Positions 27,955 through 39,124 are shown, counted from the stretch's first letter. The stretch: 64,000 nt of DNA from Marinobacter mobilis (GCF_900106945.1 NZ_FNNE01000005.1:1-64000), one strand, 5' to 3'. Notes: generated by a model not told the origin, from the sequence alone. Made by a program: numbers and translations.

Positions 27955-28467
27955 ATGGCCGTTACGGTTTACATCGGCCTGGGCAGCAATCTGGCAGAGC
28001 CGCTGCAACAACTGGCCTCAGCCGTCGTGGCGCTGTCCATGCTGCCCCAGACCACGCTGCTGGCACAGTCCCCGTTCTACCGCAGCAGCCCGGTTGGCCC
28101 CCAGGACCAGCCAGATTTCATCAACGGCGCTGTTCAGTTGTCCACGACCCTGGCGCCACTGGCACTGCTCGACGCCCTTCAGGTGATTGAACAGGATCAG
28201 GGCCGTGAACGCCTTCAGCACTGGGGCCCCAGGACCCTCGATCTGGATCTGTTGCTGTATGGCAATGACGTCATCGAGCATGAACGCCTGCACGTCCCGC
28301 ACCGCGAACTGTGCAACCGGGACTTTGCACTGCAACCGCTGCTGGACCTGAACCCTGAGCTGAGCCTGCCGGACGGGCGCATGCTGCGAGACCTCCGCGA
28401 CCAGTGCCCGGACAACCACTTGCAACGACTGGAGCCAACGGGCAGCGATACGCCGCCCTGGCCCTGA
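27955..28467 (+). CDS. folK: HPPK (folK), pcnB-linked copy
   Basis: Pyrophosphorylates 6-hydroxymethyl-dihydropterin with ATP, the step before dihydropteroate synthase in folate synthesis. The 170-residue protein begins VTVYIGLGSNLAEP and contains the signature GPRTLDLDLLLYG with catalytic aspartates, and VPHRELCNRDFALQPL. It follows pcnB by three bases, the widespread gammaproteobacterial arrangement. A second HPPK is present at 31948. Confidence 0.95.
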   Translation: MAVTVYIGLGSNLAEPLQQLASAVVALSMLPQTTLLAQSPFYRSSPVGPQDQPDFINGAVQLSTTLAPLALLDALQVIEQDQGRERLQHWGPRTLDLDLLLYGNDVIEHERLHVPHRELCNRDFALQPLLDLNPELSLPDGRMLRDLRDQCPDNHLQRLEPTGSDTPPWP

Positions 28468-28578
28468 GCCGATACCGGTAGCCTTGCCTAGTGGTCACCC
28501 CGGGATTACCCTTAAGCTCTGATCCTGGCGACGGCCACCGGCCCGGTCCCGACCCATTTACTGAAAGGCAAGGAATCT

Positions 28579-29373
28579 ATGGCTGTTACCATCAACACCC
28601 TGCGTGACTACAAACAGAAAGGCGAAGCTTTTGCCGTTCTGACTGCCTACGACGCCACCTTCGCCCACGCCGTCAGCGAGGCGGGCGTGGACGTGATCCT
28701 GATCGGCGATTCCCTTGGCATGGTCCTTCAGGGCCACGACAGCACCCTTCCGGTGACTATGGAACAGATGGCCTACCACGTCCGCTCGGTAGCCGCCGGC
28801 AACAAAGGCGCACTGGTGATGGCCGACATGCCCTTCATGTCTTATGGCACCACCGAAAGCGCACTCACTAACGCCGCCGAACTGATGCGTGCTGGCGCCC
28901 ACATGGTCAAGCTTGAGGGCACCGACTGGATGGCCGACACCATTACCGCACTGAGCGAACGGGGCATTCCAGTTTGCGCCCACCTCGGGCTGACACCTCA
29001 GTTCGTTAACAAGTTTGGCGGGTACAAGGTCCAGGGCCGCGAGGAACACGCCGCGGAGCAGATGATTGAGCACGCCTGCATGCTGGAGCGAGCCGGTGCT
29101 GACGTTATCCTGCTGGAATGCGTCCCGGCACCACTGGCCGCCCGCATCACCCAAGCCGTCAAAGCCCCGGTGATAGGCATAGGCGCAGGCTCCGATACCG
29201 ACGGTCAGGTACTGGTGCTGCACGACATGCTCGGCGTCACACCCGGCCGCAAGCCCAGATTCGTAAAGAACTTCCTGGCCGAGAACGGTTCCATTCAGGG
29301 CGCCCTTGAGGCCTACGTCAACGCCGTCCGGCAACGCGAGTTTCCCGGCCAGGAGCATACGTTCGAAGCATGA
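28579..29373 (+). CDS. panB: 3-methyl-2-oxobutanoate hydroxymethyltransferase
   Basis: First committed step of pantothenate synthesis: transfers a hydroxymethyl group from methylene-THF to 2-oxoisovalerate. The 264-residue TIM barrel has [24 protein letters not shown] with the metal-binding Asp, VKLEGT and [26 protein letters not shown] precedes the ATG. The stop overlaps panC by ATGA, coupling the two. It uses folate produced downstream of the adjacent folK product. Confidence 0.97.
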   Translation: MAVTINTLRDYKQKGEAFAVLTAYDATFAHAVSEAGVDVILIGDSLGMVLQGHDSTLPVTMEQMAYHVRSVAAGNKGALVMADMPFMSYGTTESALTNAAELMRAGAHMVKLEGTDWMADTITALSERGIPVCAHLGLTPQFVNKFGGYKVQGREEHAAEQMIEHACMLERAGADVILLECVPAPLAARITQAVKAPVIGIGAGSDTDGQVLVLHDMLGVTPGRKPRFVKNFLAENGSIQGALEAYVNAVRQREFPGQEHTFEA

Positions 29374-30221
29374 GAACCGTACACAAGATCAAAGAACTGC
29401 GAACCATCCTCCAGAACTACCGATCCCAGGGTAAACGGATTGGCCTGGTACCAACCATGGGTAACCTGCACGAAGGTCACATCTCACTTGTGGCCAAGGC
29501 ACTCGAGGCTACCGATGTTGTTGTCACCAGCATCTTCGTGAACCCTATGCAGTTTGGTGCCAACGAGGACCTCGACAGCTACCCTCGCACCCTGAAAGCC
29601 GACCAAGAGAAACTGGAGCAGGCCGGAAACACCCTGGTCTTCGCGCCGCCTGTCAGTGAGATCTACCCCAACGGACTGGCCAACCAGACCCAGGTCGTGG
29701 TTCCCGGAGTCAGCGAAGGGCATTGCGGTGCAGGCCGGCCAGGACACTTTGAAGGCGTGGCCACCGTGGTCACCATGCTCTTCAACATGGTCCAGCCTGA
29801 CATCGCGGTGTTTGGCGAGAAGGATTTCCAGCAACTGGCCGTGATTCGCAAGCTGACCCAGGACCTGATGATTCCCGTTGAGATCATTGGCGCGCCGACG
29901 GTTCGTGACGAAGACGGCTTAGCGAAAAGCTCCCGAAACGGTTACCTGTCGGAACAGGAGCGCAGCAAGGCGGCGGCCATCCACCAGACCTTGTCCGATC
30001 TTGCGAAGCAGCTGGAACAGCCGTCCATCGCCGACCTCGACACACTGTCCCGAGAGGCCTGCGAGCGGCTCGAAGCTGCAGGATTCCGACCAGAGTACGT
30101 TAACATCGTCAACAGCCTGACACTGCAACCGGCAAGCATTGACGACCGTGAATTGACCGTGCTGGCGGCGGCATTTCTGGGCACAACCCGACTCATCGAC
30201 AACATCTCCGTCACCCGCTAG
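29370..30221 (+). CDS. panC: Pantothenate synthetase
   Basis: ATP-dependent condensation of pantoate and beta-alanine. The 283-residue protein has [16 protein letters not shown] (HIGH-like HEGH), [21 protein letters not shown] and the KMSKS-like SSRNGYL. The ATG overlaps the panB stop by four bases. No panD is visible; pgi follows after 54 bases. Confidence 0.97.
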   Translation: MRTVHKIKELRTILQNYRSQGKRIGLVPTMGNLHEGHISLVAKALEATDVVVTSIFVNPMQFGANEDLDSYPRTLKADQEKLEQAGNTLVFAPPVSEIYPNGLANQTQVVVPGVSEGHCGAGRPGHFEGVATVVTMLFNMVQPDIAVFGEKDFQQLAVIRKLTQDLMIPVEIIGAPTVRDEDGLAKSSRNGYLSEQERSKAAAIHQTLSDLAKQLEQPSIADLDTLSREACERLEAAGFRPEYVNIVNSLTLQPASIDDRELTVLAAAFLGTTRLIDNISVTR

Positions 30222-30275
30222 CCAACGCTGGCGGGAATAACCGGTCTCACCGGGAATCACTGAAAGGAAGCGTTC

Positions 30276-31943
30276 ATGGCAAAGGCCTCAACACACCTTA
30301 CCCAACTCGATGAGTGGCGGGCGCTGCTTGAGCACCAGGCCAGCATGGCAAATGTTCACATGCGCGAACTGTTCAACCAGGACCCGCAGCGCTTCCAGCG
30401 TTTTTTTACCGAAGCTGCCGGCATTTCCCTGGACTACTCCAAGAACCTGATCACCGACGACACCATGGACCTGCTGATGGCTCTGGCGCGCCGCTGCGAG
30501 TTGCCACAACGGATCGAGGCCATGTTCCGCGGTGACACCATCAATGTCACCGAAAACCGTCCAGCCCTCCACGTCGCCCTGCGCAATCTGAGCGACGACG
30601 CTATTGAAGTGGATGGGCAAAACATCATGCCCGACGTCAGAGAAACCCTGGCTCGCATGGAGGAGTTTGTCTGGCGCATCCGCAGCACCCAGTGGCGCGG
30701 CTTTTCCAACAAGCCGTTTACCGATGTCGTGAGCATTGGCATCGGCGGCTCCTTCCTCGGACCAAAACTGGTTTCCGCCTCTCTCAAGCCCTATTGGCAC
30801 GGTCAGCTCAACTGCCATTACGTCGCCAACATCGACGGCAGCCACATTACCGAGGTGCTCCGCCACATTAACCCGGAAACCACCCTGTTCCTGATCCAGT
30901 CCAAGTCTTTCCGGACCCAGGAAACGCTGGAAAACACCAAGGTTGCGCGGGAGTGGTTCCTCCACAATGGCGGCAGCGAGGAACAGATCGGCAAACATTT
31001 CGTGGCCGTGACGGCCAAACCCCAAGCCGCCATCGATTTTGGCATCGCCGAGGAAAACATTTTCCCGATGTGGGACTGGGTCGGCGGCCGCTATTCCCTG
31101 TGGTCCGCCATTGGCTTGCCCACGGCGCTGACCATCGGTATGGACAACTTCCGCTCCCTGCTGTCCGGCGCCCATTCAATGGACCGTCATTTCCGCAACA
31201 CGCCGCTGGAGCAGAACCTGCCGGTCATCCTGGCACTGCTGGGGGTCTGGTATGGCAATTTCTGGGGCTCGGACGCTCATGCCATCCTGCCCTACGACCA
31301 TTACCTGCGAGGACTGCCCGCTCATCTGCAACAGCTGGATATGGAGAGTAATGGCAAATGCGTGACCCAGCACGGTGATCCCGTGGATTACCAGACCGGC
31401 CCGATCATCTGGGGCGGTGCGGGCGCCAATGGCCAACATGCCTATCACCAGTTGCTGCACCAGGGCACCTGCCTGTCACCGGCCGATTTCATCATCCCGT
31501 TGCAGACCCACAACCCGGTAGCGAATCACCACGCCATCCTGTTTGCCAACTGCCTGAGCCAGACCCAGGCCCTGATGCAAGGCAAGACCGAGGCCGAGGC
31601 CCGCACCGAGCTTGAAGCCCTGGGCCTGCCACCGGAAGAGGTCAACCGACTGGCCCGCCATAAGGTTATTCCCGGCAACAAGCCCAGCAACACCCTGCTG
31701 TTTGACCGGGCTACGCCACGTACGGTCGGCGCCCTGATCGCGCTTTACGAGCACAAAACCTACGCCCAGGGCGTAATCTGGGATGTTGATTCGTTTGATC
31801 AGTGGGGGGTTGAACTGGGCAAACAACTGGGCGAGGGTATACTGCAGCGGCTGCAAAGCCCGACAACGCCCGGCAGCGGCTCTGACAGTTCGACGGATGG
31901 ACTGATCGCGCTGTTCCGAAGCCGTCACCACAACGGCCACTGA
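30276..31943 (+). CDS. pgi: Glucose-6-phosphate isomerase
   Basis: Interconverts glucose-6-phosphate and fructose-6-phosphate. The 555-residue protein has the family signatures [29 protein letters not shown] and the C-terminal [18 protein letters not shown]. The catalytic Glu and His lie around [19 protein letters not shown] and [23 protein letters not shown] lies just upstream of the ATG. Length is normal for the proteobacterial enzyme. It faces the second HPPK gene, with four bases between stops. Confidence 0.97.
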   Translation: MAKASTHLTQLDEWRALLEHQASMANVHMRELFNQDPQRFQRFFTEAAGISLDYSKNLITDDTMDLLMALARRCELPQRIEAMFRGDTINVTENRPALHVALRNLSDDAIEVDGQNIMPDVRETLARMEEFVWRIRSTQWRGFSNKPFTDVVSIGIGGSFLGPKLVSASLKPYWHGQLNCHYVANIDGSHITEVLRHINPETTLFLIQSKSFRTQETLENTKVAREWFLHNGGSEEQIGKHFVAVTAKPQAAIDFGIAEENIFPMWDWVGGRYSLWSAIGLPTALTIGMDNFRSLLSGAHSMDRHFRNTPLEQNLPVILALLGVWYGNFWGSDAHAILPYDHYLRGLPAHLQQLDMESNGKCVTQHGDPVDYQTGPIIWGGAGANGQHAYHQLLHQGTCLSPADFIIPLQTHNPVANHHAILFANCLSQTQALMQGKTEAEARTELEALGLPPEEVNRLARHKVIPGNKPSNTLLFDRATPRTVGALIALYEHKTYAQGVIWDVDSFDQWGVELGKQLGEGILQRLQSPTTPGSGSDSSTDGLIALFRSRHHNGH

Positions 31944-31947
31944 CAAC

Positions 31948-32469
31948 TCAAGGGCGCGGGGAGATGACGCCTCCGCGCCAGCTGAACGGCACAACCCAGA
32001 GCTTCTGGTCACTTTGGTACTGCTGCCACAACCCGCCATAACTCTGTCCCACCACCGGATGTTTCTGGTCCGGCGCGATTTCCGCGAGAGGCAACAGCAC
32101 AAAGGCATTTTTGAGAATTTCGGCCCGGGGCAACTCAACGCCGTCGACCACACCGGATTGCTCTCCGTAGGTGAGGATATCGATATCCAGCGTTCTCGGA
32201 CTGAACTTCGGCGCATGAAGGTGACGCCCATTGGCGGCCTCGATCGCCTTGAACAGACGCGACAGCTCGGCTACCGAACGATCCGCCCGGATCGCGACCA
32301 CCAGGTTGAGGAACGGCTCGCCGTCAAAACCGACCGCCTCGCTTTCATAGACCGACGAAATATCCAGCGTCCCGAATTCCGCAGCCAACGCATCCAGCGC
32401 CTGGGCGATATTGTGTTCGCGGTCGATGTTGCTTCCGATGCTGATGTAAACGGGCACACGGTCACTCAT
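31948..32469 (-). CDS. Second HPPK (FolK-like), folB-linked
   Basis: A 173-residue HPPK-family protein distinct from the copy at 27955. It has VYISIGSNIDREHNI, the catalytic signature FSPRTLDIDILTYG and LPRAEILKNAFVLLPL. The active-site aspartates are present, so it is likely functional. Its start overlaps the folB stop by ATGA, so it may be cotranslated with the enzyme making its substrate. Having two HPPKs within 4.5 kb suggests specialised or redundant pterin use. Confidence 0.9.
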   Translation of the reverse strand: MSDRVPVYISIGSNIDREHNIAQALDALAAEFGTLDISSVYESEAVGFDGEPFLNLVVAIRADRSVAELSRLFKAIEAANGRHLHAPKFSPRTLDIDILTYGEQSGVVDGVELPRAEILKNAFVLLPLAEIAPDQKHPVVGQSYGGLWQQYQSDQKLWVVPFSWRGGVISPRP

Positions 32470-32825
32470 GATCGCTGCCCCCGCTCGATGCGGACACCGA
32501 CAGACCGGGCCTGCGGCACTGCGCCGGGTTTTCGGATAGTCAACGCCAGCCAGCGCACACCAAACTCCTCCTGCAGACAGGCAGCGAGACCCTCAGCGGC
32601 CGTTTCCAGCAACTGCGGGCGCAACTCGTCCAAATAACTGACCACCCGCTCACTGACTGCCGCATAATCCAGTGCTTGAGCGACATCATCGGTGGCCGCC
32701 GGCGCTGCGTTGTCCCAGGCCATATCCAGGTCAACCAGTAAACGCTGGGTAATGTCACGCTCCCAGTCGTAAACACCGATGACGGTCTCTACAGCCAGAC
32801 CTTCAATCAACACAGAATCTGTCAC
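32466..32825 (-). CDS. folB: Dihydroneopterin aldolase
   Basis: Cleaves dihydroneopterin to hydroxymethyl-dihydropterin and glycolaldehyde. The N-terminal family sequence SVLIEGLAVETVIGVYDWER and the later ALDYAAVSERV are typical. I start at GTG 32825 (MTDSVLIEG...), which fits the family start, but an ATG at 32864 would add 13 residues; neither has a strong Shine-Dalgarno. It overlaps the second HPPK gene and is divergent from plsY. Confidence 0.9.
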   Translation of the reverse strand: MTDSVLIEGLAVETVIGVYDWERDITQRLLVDLDMAWDNAAPAATDDVAQALDYAAVSERVVSYLDELRPQLLETAAEGLAACLQEEFGVRWLALTIRKPGAVPQARSVGVRIERGQRS

Positions 32826-33011
32826 TCGATCACTACCCTTGTGCCACTGGATCCGGTCCACCATCGCCTGCCACCCTCGTGACCCGATGCGACCGAAAGC
32901 TAATTGAATGATTACCGCAGAGCCGATAACGTAGCCTGTACACCATCGCTCCCGCGGGCCGGGATTTTCGCATACTTCACCGGGGCTCGTCTTTGCCCAA
33001 GAGTTCGCTCA

Positions 33012-33602
33012 ATGACTCCCTTTGATTCTCTGCTGACCGTGCTGCTTTGCGCACTGGCGTATCTGATCGGCTCGGTGCTGTTTGCGCTGCCGATCTGCAA
33101 ACTCTGGCACCTGCCAGATCCTCGGGCCCAGGGCTCCGGCAACCCCGGCGCCACCAATGTCTACCGTACCGGAGGCTGGGCGCCTGCGGCCCTGACCCTC
33201 CTGCTTGATGGCTTTAAGGGCTGGCTGCCGGTTTGGTTGGCACATCAGGCGGATTTGAGCATTCTTGCCCAGGCGATGGTGGCCCTGTTCGCGGTCACCG
33301 GACACATGGTGCCCCTGTTCTACCGCTTTCAGGGCGGCAAGGGCGTCGCCACATCCCTCGGTGCCGGCCTTGCACTGGCGCCAATCACTACCCTGCTGAT
33401 CAGTCTTACCTGGCTACTGGTCATGTGGCGCTGGCGCATCTCTGCCCTTGCCTCAATCGTAGCCGTCCTCTGCGGCCCGCTGATCAGCGCGCTGATCGAA
33501 CCAGACACCATGCCACTGTTCGGCCTGCTGGCCCTGCTGATTATCGTGCGCCACCGGAACAACCTGATCCGTTTGGCCCAAGGCCGGGAGTCCCGTTTCT
33601 AG
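33012..33602 (+). CDS. plsY: Acyl-phosphate glycerol-3-phosphate acyltransferase
   Basis: Membrane enzyme making lysophosphatidate from acyl-phosphate, the first step of phospholipid synthesis. The 196-residue protein has five or so hydrophobic helices and the three family motifs: [33 protein letters not shown] and the C-terminal RHRNNLIRL. The ATG at 33012 gives the normal length; a longer frame from 32904 would add an unlikely non-hydrophobic tail. Its stop overlaps the tsaD stop on the other strand. Confidence 0.95.
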   Translation: MTPFDSLLTVLLCALAYLIGSVLFALPICKLWHLPDPRAQGSGNPGATNVYRTGGWAPAALTLLLDGFKGWLPVWLAHQADLSILAQAMVALFAVTGHMVPLFYRFQGGKGVATSLGAGLALAPITTLLISLTWLLVMWRWRISALASIVAVLCGPLISALIEPDTMPLFGLLALLIIVRHRNNLIRLAQGRESRF

Positions 33603-34663
33603 CGGGCAGTCTCAGCCAGTCCGTTATCCCGAGGCTCACCCAGCGGCGGCAGTGTATCCATTGGCCAGCGTGGCACGGCTACAATGCGATCACCATCCCG
33701 CTGACCCGCCAGCAACCGCTGACAGCCCGCATAGGCGATCATCGCACCATTATCGGTACAGAATTCCGGGCGAGCGTAGAACACCCCTCCCCGCAATTTG
33801 ACCGCCATCGCCTCCAGCGCCTGCCGTAAGCTGCGGTTGGCACTGACCCCGCCGGCAACCACCAGACGTTTACAACCGGTCTGTTCCAGCGCCCGACGGC
33901 ACTTGATCACCAGGGTATCAACCACCGCAGTCTCAAACGCCAGGGCAATATCCGCCCGCACCTGCTCATCCAGGGCTCCGCGCTCTTCAGCATCGGTGAC
34001 CGTATTCAGGGTGTAGGTCTTGAGCCCGCTGAAGCTGAAATCCAGCCCCGGGCGGTCCGTCATCGGCCGAGGGAAACGGTAGGTACCGGGACGTCCCGCC
34101 TGCGCCAGCGCAGACACCCTGGGGCCACCGGGGTAGTCCAGCCCAAGCATTTTGGCGGTCTTGTCAAAGGCCTCACCGGCCGCATCGTCCACCGACTCCC
34201 CCAACAACTGGTACTCCCCAATCCCGCTCACCATGACCAGCTGGGTATGACCACCTGACACCAGCAGCGCCACAAACGGAAATGCGGGCGGATTCTCCTC
34301 CAGCATCGGCGCCAGAAGATGGCCCTCCATGTGATGAACCCCCAGAACCGGTATACCGAGGGCAAACCCCAGCGCATGGGCAACCGAGCCGCCCACCATC
34401 AGGGCGCCCACCAGGCCCGGCCCAGCGGTGTAGGCAATGCCATCAATATCAGCACGTGTGCGGCCGGCTTCCGCCAGCACCTGATCGCACAACGGCAGCA
34501 GCTTGCGGACATGATCCCGCGAAGCCAGCTCCGGCACCACGCCACCATAATCGGCGTGCATCTCGACCTGGCTGAACAGGGCATGGGATAACAAGCCGTG
34601 GTCACTGTCATACAGCGCAACACCAGTTTCGTCACAGGACGTTTCGATGCCAAGAATCAGCAT
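33599..34663 (-). CDS. tsaD: tRNA N6-threonylcarbamoyltransferase TsaD
   Basis: Transfers threonylcarbamoyl to A37 of ANN-decoding tRNAs with TsaB/TsaE. The 354-residue protein has [16 protein letters not shown], the iron-binding HHMEGH motif (HxExH), [10 protein letters not shown] and [12 protein letters not shown]. It is divergent from rpsU, a conserved arrangement. tRNA-Ile2, an expected substrate, lies 4.5 kb away after rpoD. Confidence 0.97.
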   Translation of the reverse strand: MLILGIETSCDETGVALYDSDHGLLSHALFSQVEMHADYGGVVPELASRDHVRKLLPLCDQVLAEAGRTRADIDGIAYTAGPGLVGALMVGGSVAHALGFALGIPVLGVHHMEGHLLAPMLEENPPAFPFVALLVSGGHTQLVMVSGIGEYQLLGESVDDAAGEAFDKTAKMLGLDYPGGPRVSALAQAGRPGTYRFPRPMTDRPGLDFSFSGLKTYTLNTVTDAEERGALDEQVRADIALAFETAVVDTLVIKCRRALEQTGCKRLVVAGGVSANRSLRQALEAMAVKLRGGVFYARPEFCTDNGAMIAYAGCQRLLAGQRDGDRIVAVPRWPMDTLPPLGEPRDNGLAETAR

Positions 34664-34753
34664 AAAGCGGACAACCCCAGAAGTCGGTTCAAAGATCAGG
34701 GCGCGAATTTTACCAGAAAGAGCCGCACAACCGGCACAAATCTTAACCAGGCA

Positions 34754-34783
34754 TTGACCCGCACCGACGCAAAGCGCTATGAT
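34754..34783 (+). promoter_or_regulatory. Sigma70 promoter for rpsU
   Basis: TTGACC (34754-34759) and TATGAT (34778-34783) with an 18-base spacer, directed towards rpsU. Transcription would start about 170 bases before the rpsU ATG. Confidence 0.6.
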
Positions 34784-34789
34784 TGCCGC

Positions 34790-34961
34790 CCTAATTTTCG
34801 CCTGGTTGAGTTTTGTTCAATTTCAGCGGGGCGTTACACTTGAAGTGTGCAGATCTAGGCTGGCGAGCAACGAGTCGCTATGTACCGCTCTGCGGGTACA
34901 AGTAGACCTGTCTGCAGACTTCCAAAACTGAAACCGAATCTATTAGGTAGGTGATTTTCGA
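34790..34961 (+). promoter_or_regulatory. Long rpsU leader with small hairpins
   Basis: The untranslated leader has short self-complementary segments, including ACACTTGAAGTGT (about 34834) and TGTACCGCTCTGCGGGTACA (about 34880), then TAGGTAGGTG before the ATG. Such a leader could carry control of the macromolecular synthesis operon, but I know no named motif that matches. Confidence 0.35.
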
Positions 34962-35177
34962 ATGCCAGCTGTTAAAGTGAAAGAGAATGAGCCGTTTGAC
35001 GTAGCCCTGCGTCGCTTCAAGCGTTCCTGCGAGAAAGCAGGTGTCCTGTCGGAAGTTCGTCGTCGCGAACACTACGAGAAGCCGACGTCCGTTCGTAAGC
35101 GTAAAGCCGCAGCTGCCGTTAAGCGTCATCTCAAGAAGCTTCAGCGGGAACAGCGTAAGTTCGAGCGTCTGTACTGA
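34962..35177 (+). CDS. rpsU: 30S ribosomal protein S21
   Basis: Small-subunit protein needed for efficient initiation; first gene of the rpsU-dnaG-rpoD operon. The 71-residue sequence is strongly basic and typical: [20 protein letters not shown] at the start and [15 protein letters not shown] near the end. It is followed by a terminator that should limit readthrough into dnaG. Confidence 0.98.
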   Translation: MPAVKVKENEPFDVALRRFKRSCEKAGVLSEVRRREHYEKPTSVRKRKAAAAVKRHLKKLQREQRKFERLY

Positions 35178-35247
35178 TCGGTACCAGACCCTCGCTTGCC
35201 TGCAAGCTCTAAGCCGCCGCGCTCCGCAAGGGCGCACGCGACTCAAA

Positions 35248-35283
35248 AATGCCGCCGGGGCCTGGCTTCGGCGGCATTTTTGG
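35248..35283 (+). terminator. Attenuating terminator between rpsU and dnaG
   Basis: AAAATGCCGCCG and CGGCGGCATTTTT form a long perfect stem with an 11-base loop, and the T-run is part of the arm. An internal terminator here is a known feature of the operon, explaining abundant S21 but scarce primase. Confidence 0.85.
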
Positions 35284-35329
35284 CTTTTGTCGTTTTTGCA
35301 CCCGTGTCGCCAGTACTTACGGAGACATC

Positions 35330-37069
35330 ATGAGCGGTTTGATCCCTCAACGATTCGTGGAAGACCTGCTCGACCGGGTTGATCTGGCTGAGCTGATCGG
35401 ATCGAGAATTACGCTGAAGAAGGCTGGCGGCAACTACAAGGCCCGCTGCCCCTTCCATGATGAAAAAACTCCGTCTTTCAACGTCCGGCCGGACAAAGGC
35501 TTTTATCACTGTTTTGGTTGTGGCGCCCATGGCGACGCTATCAGCTTTATACGGGAATACGACGGACTGGGTTTTACCGACGCCGTAGAGGAACTGGCCC
35601 GACGGGCCGGCCTCGAAGTTCCCTATGACCAGAGTGCCCGCCAGGAAATTCAGCAGGCCCGCACCTTAACGGATGCCCTGGATTTTGCCGCGCGCTTTTA
35701 CCGCTCAGCCCTGCAGAGTCCACAGGGTGAATTTGCCCGCGACTATCTGAAGCAGCGCGGCCTGGACAACGACATCGCCGAGCGCTACCTGCTGGGGTAC
35801 GCCCCCGGCACCGGCACCGCGCTCAATGACGCCGCCAGCCAGGACCTGAAAGGCCCGCTTGTAGAAACCGGCACTGTGTCTGAGCGCTACGGCCGTCCCA
35901 GGGACCTGTTCCGTCACCGGATCATGTTCCCGATCCGCAACAGCCGCGGCAAAACCGTGGCGTTCGGCGGCCGCACTCTGGGCGACGACAAGGCAAAATA
36001 CATCAATTCCCCGGAATCTGATGTATTTCACAAGAGCCGGGAGATTTATGGCCTCTATGAGGCCAAGCAGGCGATCCGTCAACTGGATCGACTGCTGGTG
36101 GTGGAAGGCTATATGGATGTCATCGCGCTGGCTCAGCACGGCATCCCCTATGCGGTCGCAACCCTGGGAACGGCGACCAACCAGGACAACCTGACGGCCC
36201 TGCTCAAACAGGTACGTCACCTGGTGTTCTGCTTCGATGGCGATACGGCAGGCTACCGGGCTGCAGATCGCGCCATGGAGAATGCCCTTGAACTGCTGGC
36301 TGACGGCCTACATCTGCAGTTCCTGATGCTGCCGGACGGAGAAGATCCGGACACCCTGGTTCGCAAAGAGGGCCAGCAGGCGTTCCAGAAGCGCGTTGAC
36401 GGAGCCACACCACTGTCGCGCTACCTGTTCAACCGGCAGAGCGAAGGCCTCGACCTGAACCTGCCCGAGCACCGCGGGGAACTCCGCGCCCGGGTCGAGC
36501 CACTGCTGAACAGAATGCCGAAGAGCACCCTGCGGGATGCCATGTGGCACGAGATGCTGAGATTGTGCGGTGGCAAGCGGGACTGGCAGAGCAACAACCG
36601 GGGAGATCGCCCGTTCAAACGCTTTGGCGAACGCCGCGACCGCATCCAGGAAGAGCGAATTGACGTCAAGCTGAGCAAGGACACCATTCTTTGCCTGGCC
36701 CTGGTACAGGCCCCGGAACTGGCCACCGAAGCCATTGAGCTGTGCCGCAACGAGCGCCAGCTTCACCAGGCACGCAGCCTGGCAACCTGGATACTGGACC
36801 AGCAGCTGCGGGATCGCCACCAGCTGATCGGCAAGCTCGCCCTGGATGGCGACGCACGAAACCGGTTCTACAAATTGTTTGATGGTATGGAACACCTGCC
36901 ATCGCGGGAGCGCACCCTGGCCACAGCCCGGGAAATGCTGCAACCCAACCACGAAACCGCGCGCAAGCAACGCTTGAGCGCCTTGCTGATGGAAAAACGC
37001 AGCCTGGCCGACCTCACCGAGGCGGAACGGGACGAACTGCGCAGCCTCAGCAGGCAGGCCGAAGATTGA
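35330..37069 (+). CDS. dnaG: DNA primase
   Basis: Makes RNA primers for replication. The 579-residue protein has an N-terminal CHC2 zinc-binding domain (CPFHDEKTPSF...FHCFGCGAHGD-type motif, residues about 40-65) and the TOPRIM domain (LLVVEGYMDVIAL, later CFDGDTAGYRAADRA with catalytic acids). A C-terminal helicase-interaction domain follows. GGAG is five bases before the ATG at 35330; the frame extends upstream to 35249 but that part overlaps the terminator. Confidence 0.96.
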   Translation: MSGLIPQRFVEDLLDRVDLAELIGSRITLKKAGGNYKARCPFHDEKTPSFNVRPDKGFYHCFGCGAHGDAISFIREYDGLGFTDAVEELARRAGLEVPYDQSARQEIQQARTLTDALDFAARFYRSALQSPQGEFARDYLKQRGLDNDIAERYLLGYAPGTGTALNDAASQDLKGPLVETGTVSERYGRPRDLFRHRIMFPIRNSRGKTVAFGGRTLGDDKAKYINSPESDVFHKSREIYGLYEAKQAIRQLDRLLVVEGYMDVIALAQHGIPYAVATLGTATNQDNLTALLKQVRHLVFCFDGDTAGYRAADRAMENALELLADGLHLQFLMLPDGEDPDTLVRKEGQQAFQKRVDGATPLSRYLFNRQSEGLDLNLPEHRGELRARVEPLLNRMPKSTLRDAMWHEMLRLCGGKRDWQSNNRGDRPFKRFGERRDRIQEERIDVKLSKDTILCLALVQAPELATEAIELCRNERQLHQARSLATWILDQQLRDRHQLIGKLALDGDARNRFYKLFDGMEHLPSRERTLATAREMLQPNHETARKQRLSALLMEKRSLADLTEAERDELRSLSRQAED

Positions 37070-37235
37070 CCACGGCCCGCCTCCCCCGCCAACGTCACCT
37101 CAAGTGACGGGATAGGGGACACAGCAAACCAGGGAGCACAAAGCCCGGCAGACATGCCCGCTCGCCCCCTGCACTTGAAACTTAGGTTACTGATCACCAT
37201 CTAACCAACCGGTGGCAGTAAAACCACGCGACAGC

Positions 37236-37241
37236 TATAAT
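37236..37241 (+). promoter_or_regulatory. Possible -10 box upstream of rpoD
   Basis: A perfect TATAAT, 48-53 bases before the rpoD start in the 219-bp dnaG-rpoD gap. The -35 is weak. It may be an internal promoter letting rpoD be expressed apart from rpsU-dnaG. Confidence 0.4.
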
Positions 37242-37288
37242 GGCTGTTTGACTTTTTTCCTTTTTACCAGCGAGTTCACAGGGTGTCT

Positions 37289-39124
37289 ATGTCGGGAAAT
37301 TCGCAGAAATCACGTTTGAAAGACCTCATTGCACGAGGCAAGGAACAAGGTTACCTGACTTACGCCGAGGTAAATGACCACCTCCCGGAAGACATAGCCG
37401 ACCCCGATCAGGTCGAAGACATTATCCGAATGATCAACGACATGGGCATTCAGGTGTGTGAGGAAACTCCCGACGCCGACACCCTGATCATGACCGAAGG
37501 CGATTCAACCGCCGACGAAGCGGCCGCCGCTGAAGCCGCCGCCGCTCTCGCGGCCGTTGAGACCGACGCCGGCCGCACCACTGACCCGGTGCGCATGTAC
37601 ATGCGAGAAATGGGTACCGTTGAACTGTTGACCCGTGAAGGCGAAATCGTCATCGCCAAGCGGATCGAAGAAGGCATCCGGGATGTGATGGCCGCCGTGG
37701 CCCACTTCCCCGGCACCGCTGACACCGTCATCAACGCTTATAGCCGCATCATCGAAAACGAAGGTCGCCTGAGCGATATTCTTACCGGCTTTCTTGATCC
37801 GGACGACGCCGAACCGTTCATGGGTGAAGACACCAGCAGCGAAGACACGACCGACACTGCCGACGAAGATGACGACTCCAGCGACGAAGAGACCGATAAC
37901 GGCCCGGACCCGGAAGAAACCCGCCTGCGCCTGGAGTTGCTGCAGGAAAAGCTCGAGGCCGCCAACACGCTGCTGGAGAAGAAAGGCCGTGGCGACAAGG
38001 CCACACAGGAAGCCCTGAATGAGCTGGGCGCCGTATTTGCCCCCTTCAAGCTCGCCAACAAGGCGTTTGAAGAACTCGTGAATGTGGTCCGCAACACCAA
38101 CGAGATGGTTCGCGAAAATGAGCGGGCCATCATGCAGATCTGTGTGCGCGAGAGCAAAATGCCGCGCAAGGATTTCATCAAGTGGTTCCCGGGCAACGAG
38201 ACCAACCTCGAGTGGGCCAGCGATCTGTCCACGAGCAGCAAGCCATACGCAGCTGCTCTGGCAGAGCGTGCGGACGAAATTGTTCGCCTGCAGAAACGCA
38301 TCGCCAACATCCAGAACGACGTCAGCCTGGAAATTCCTGACATCAAGGAAATCAACCGCCGCGTGTCCATTGGCGAAGCGAAGGCCCGTCGCGCCAAGAA
38401 GGAAATGGTGGAAGCCAACCTGCGTCTGGTTATCTCCATTGCCAAGAAATACACCAACCGCGGCCTGCAGTTCCTTGACCTGATCCAGGAAGGCAACATT
38501 GGCCTGATGAAGGCGGTCGACAAGTTTGAATACCGTCGCGGTTACAAGTTCTCAACGTACGCCACCTGGTGGATTCGTCAGGCCATCACCCGCTCCATCG
38601 CGGATCAGGCCCGCACCATCCGGATTCCGGTGCACATGATCGAAACGATCAACAAACTGAACCGTATTTCTCGCCAGATGCTCCAGGAAATGGGCCGCGA
38701 GCCCACCCCGGAAGAATTGGGTGAGCGCATGGACATGCCAGAGGACAAGATCCGTAAGGTGCTGAAGATCGCCAAAGAGCCGATCTCCATGGAAACTCCG
38801 ATCGGTGATGATGAAGATTCCCATCTGGGCGATTTCATCGAAGATGTCCAGGCACTGTCTCCGGTGGACTCCGCCACGGCAGAAGGCCTGCGCGAAGCCA
38901 CCCGTTCGGTACTGGCCGGGCTGACTGCTCGCGAGTCCAAGGTACTGCGCATGCGCTTTGGTATCGAGATGAACACCGACCACACCCTGGAAGAAGTCGG
39001 CAAGCAGTTTGACGTAACCCGGGAGCGTATCCGTCAGATCGAAGCCAAGGCGCTGCGCAAACTGCGCCACCCTTCCCGCTCCGATCACCTGCGCGGCTTT
39101 ATCGACGACCAGGGCAACGGATAA
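37289..39124 (+). CDS. rpoD: RNA polymerase primary sigma factor (sigma70)
   Basis: Directs housekeeping transcription. The 611-residue protein has region 1.1 (about 1-80) and region 1.2 ([18 protein letters not shown]). A non-conserved region follows with a very acidic stretch (about 175-212, [20 protein letters not shown]). Region 2 has IPEG-type core-binding and -10 recognition ([15 protein letters not shown]), then region 3, and region 4 has the -35-binding HTH ([20 protein letters not shown]). I prefer ATG 37289, with AGGG five bases upstream, to the GTG at 37283. Confidence 0.98.
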   Translation: MSGNSQKSRLKDLIARGKEQGYLTYAEVNDHLPEDIADPDQVEDIIRMINDMGIQVCEETPDADTLIMTEGDSTADEAAAAEAAAALAAVETDAGRTTDPVRMYMREMGTVELLTREGEIVIAKRIEEGIRDVMAAVAHFPGTADTVINAYSRIIENEGRLSDILTGFLDPDDAEPFMGEDTSSEDTTDTADEDDDSSDEETDNGPDPEETRLRLELLQEKLEAANTLLEKKGRGDKATQEALNELGAVFAPFKLANKAFEELVNVVRNTNEMVRENERAIMQICVRESKMPRKDFIKWFPGNETNLEWASDLSTSSKPYAAALAERADEIVRLQKRIANIQNDVSLEIPDIKEINRRVSIGEAKARRAKKEMVEANLRLVISIAKKYTNRGLQFLDLIQEGNIGLMKAVDKFEYRRGYKFSTYATWWIRQAITRSIADQARTIRIPVHMIETINKLNRISRQMLQEMGREPTPEELGERMDMPEDKIRKVLKIAKEPISMETPIGDDEDSHLGDFIEDVQALSPVDSATAEGLREATRSVLAGLTARESKVLRMRFGIEMNTDHTLEEVGKQFDVTRERIRQIEAKALRKLRHPSRSDHLRGFIDDQGNG

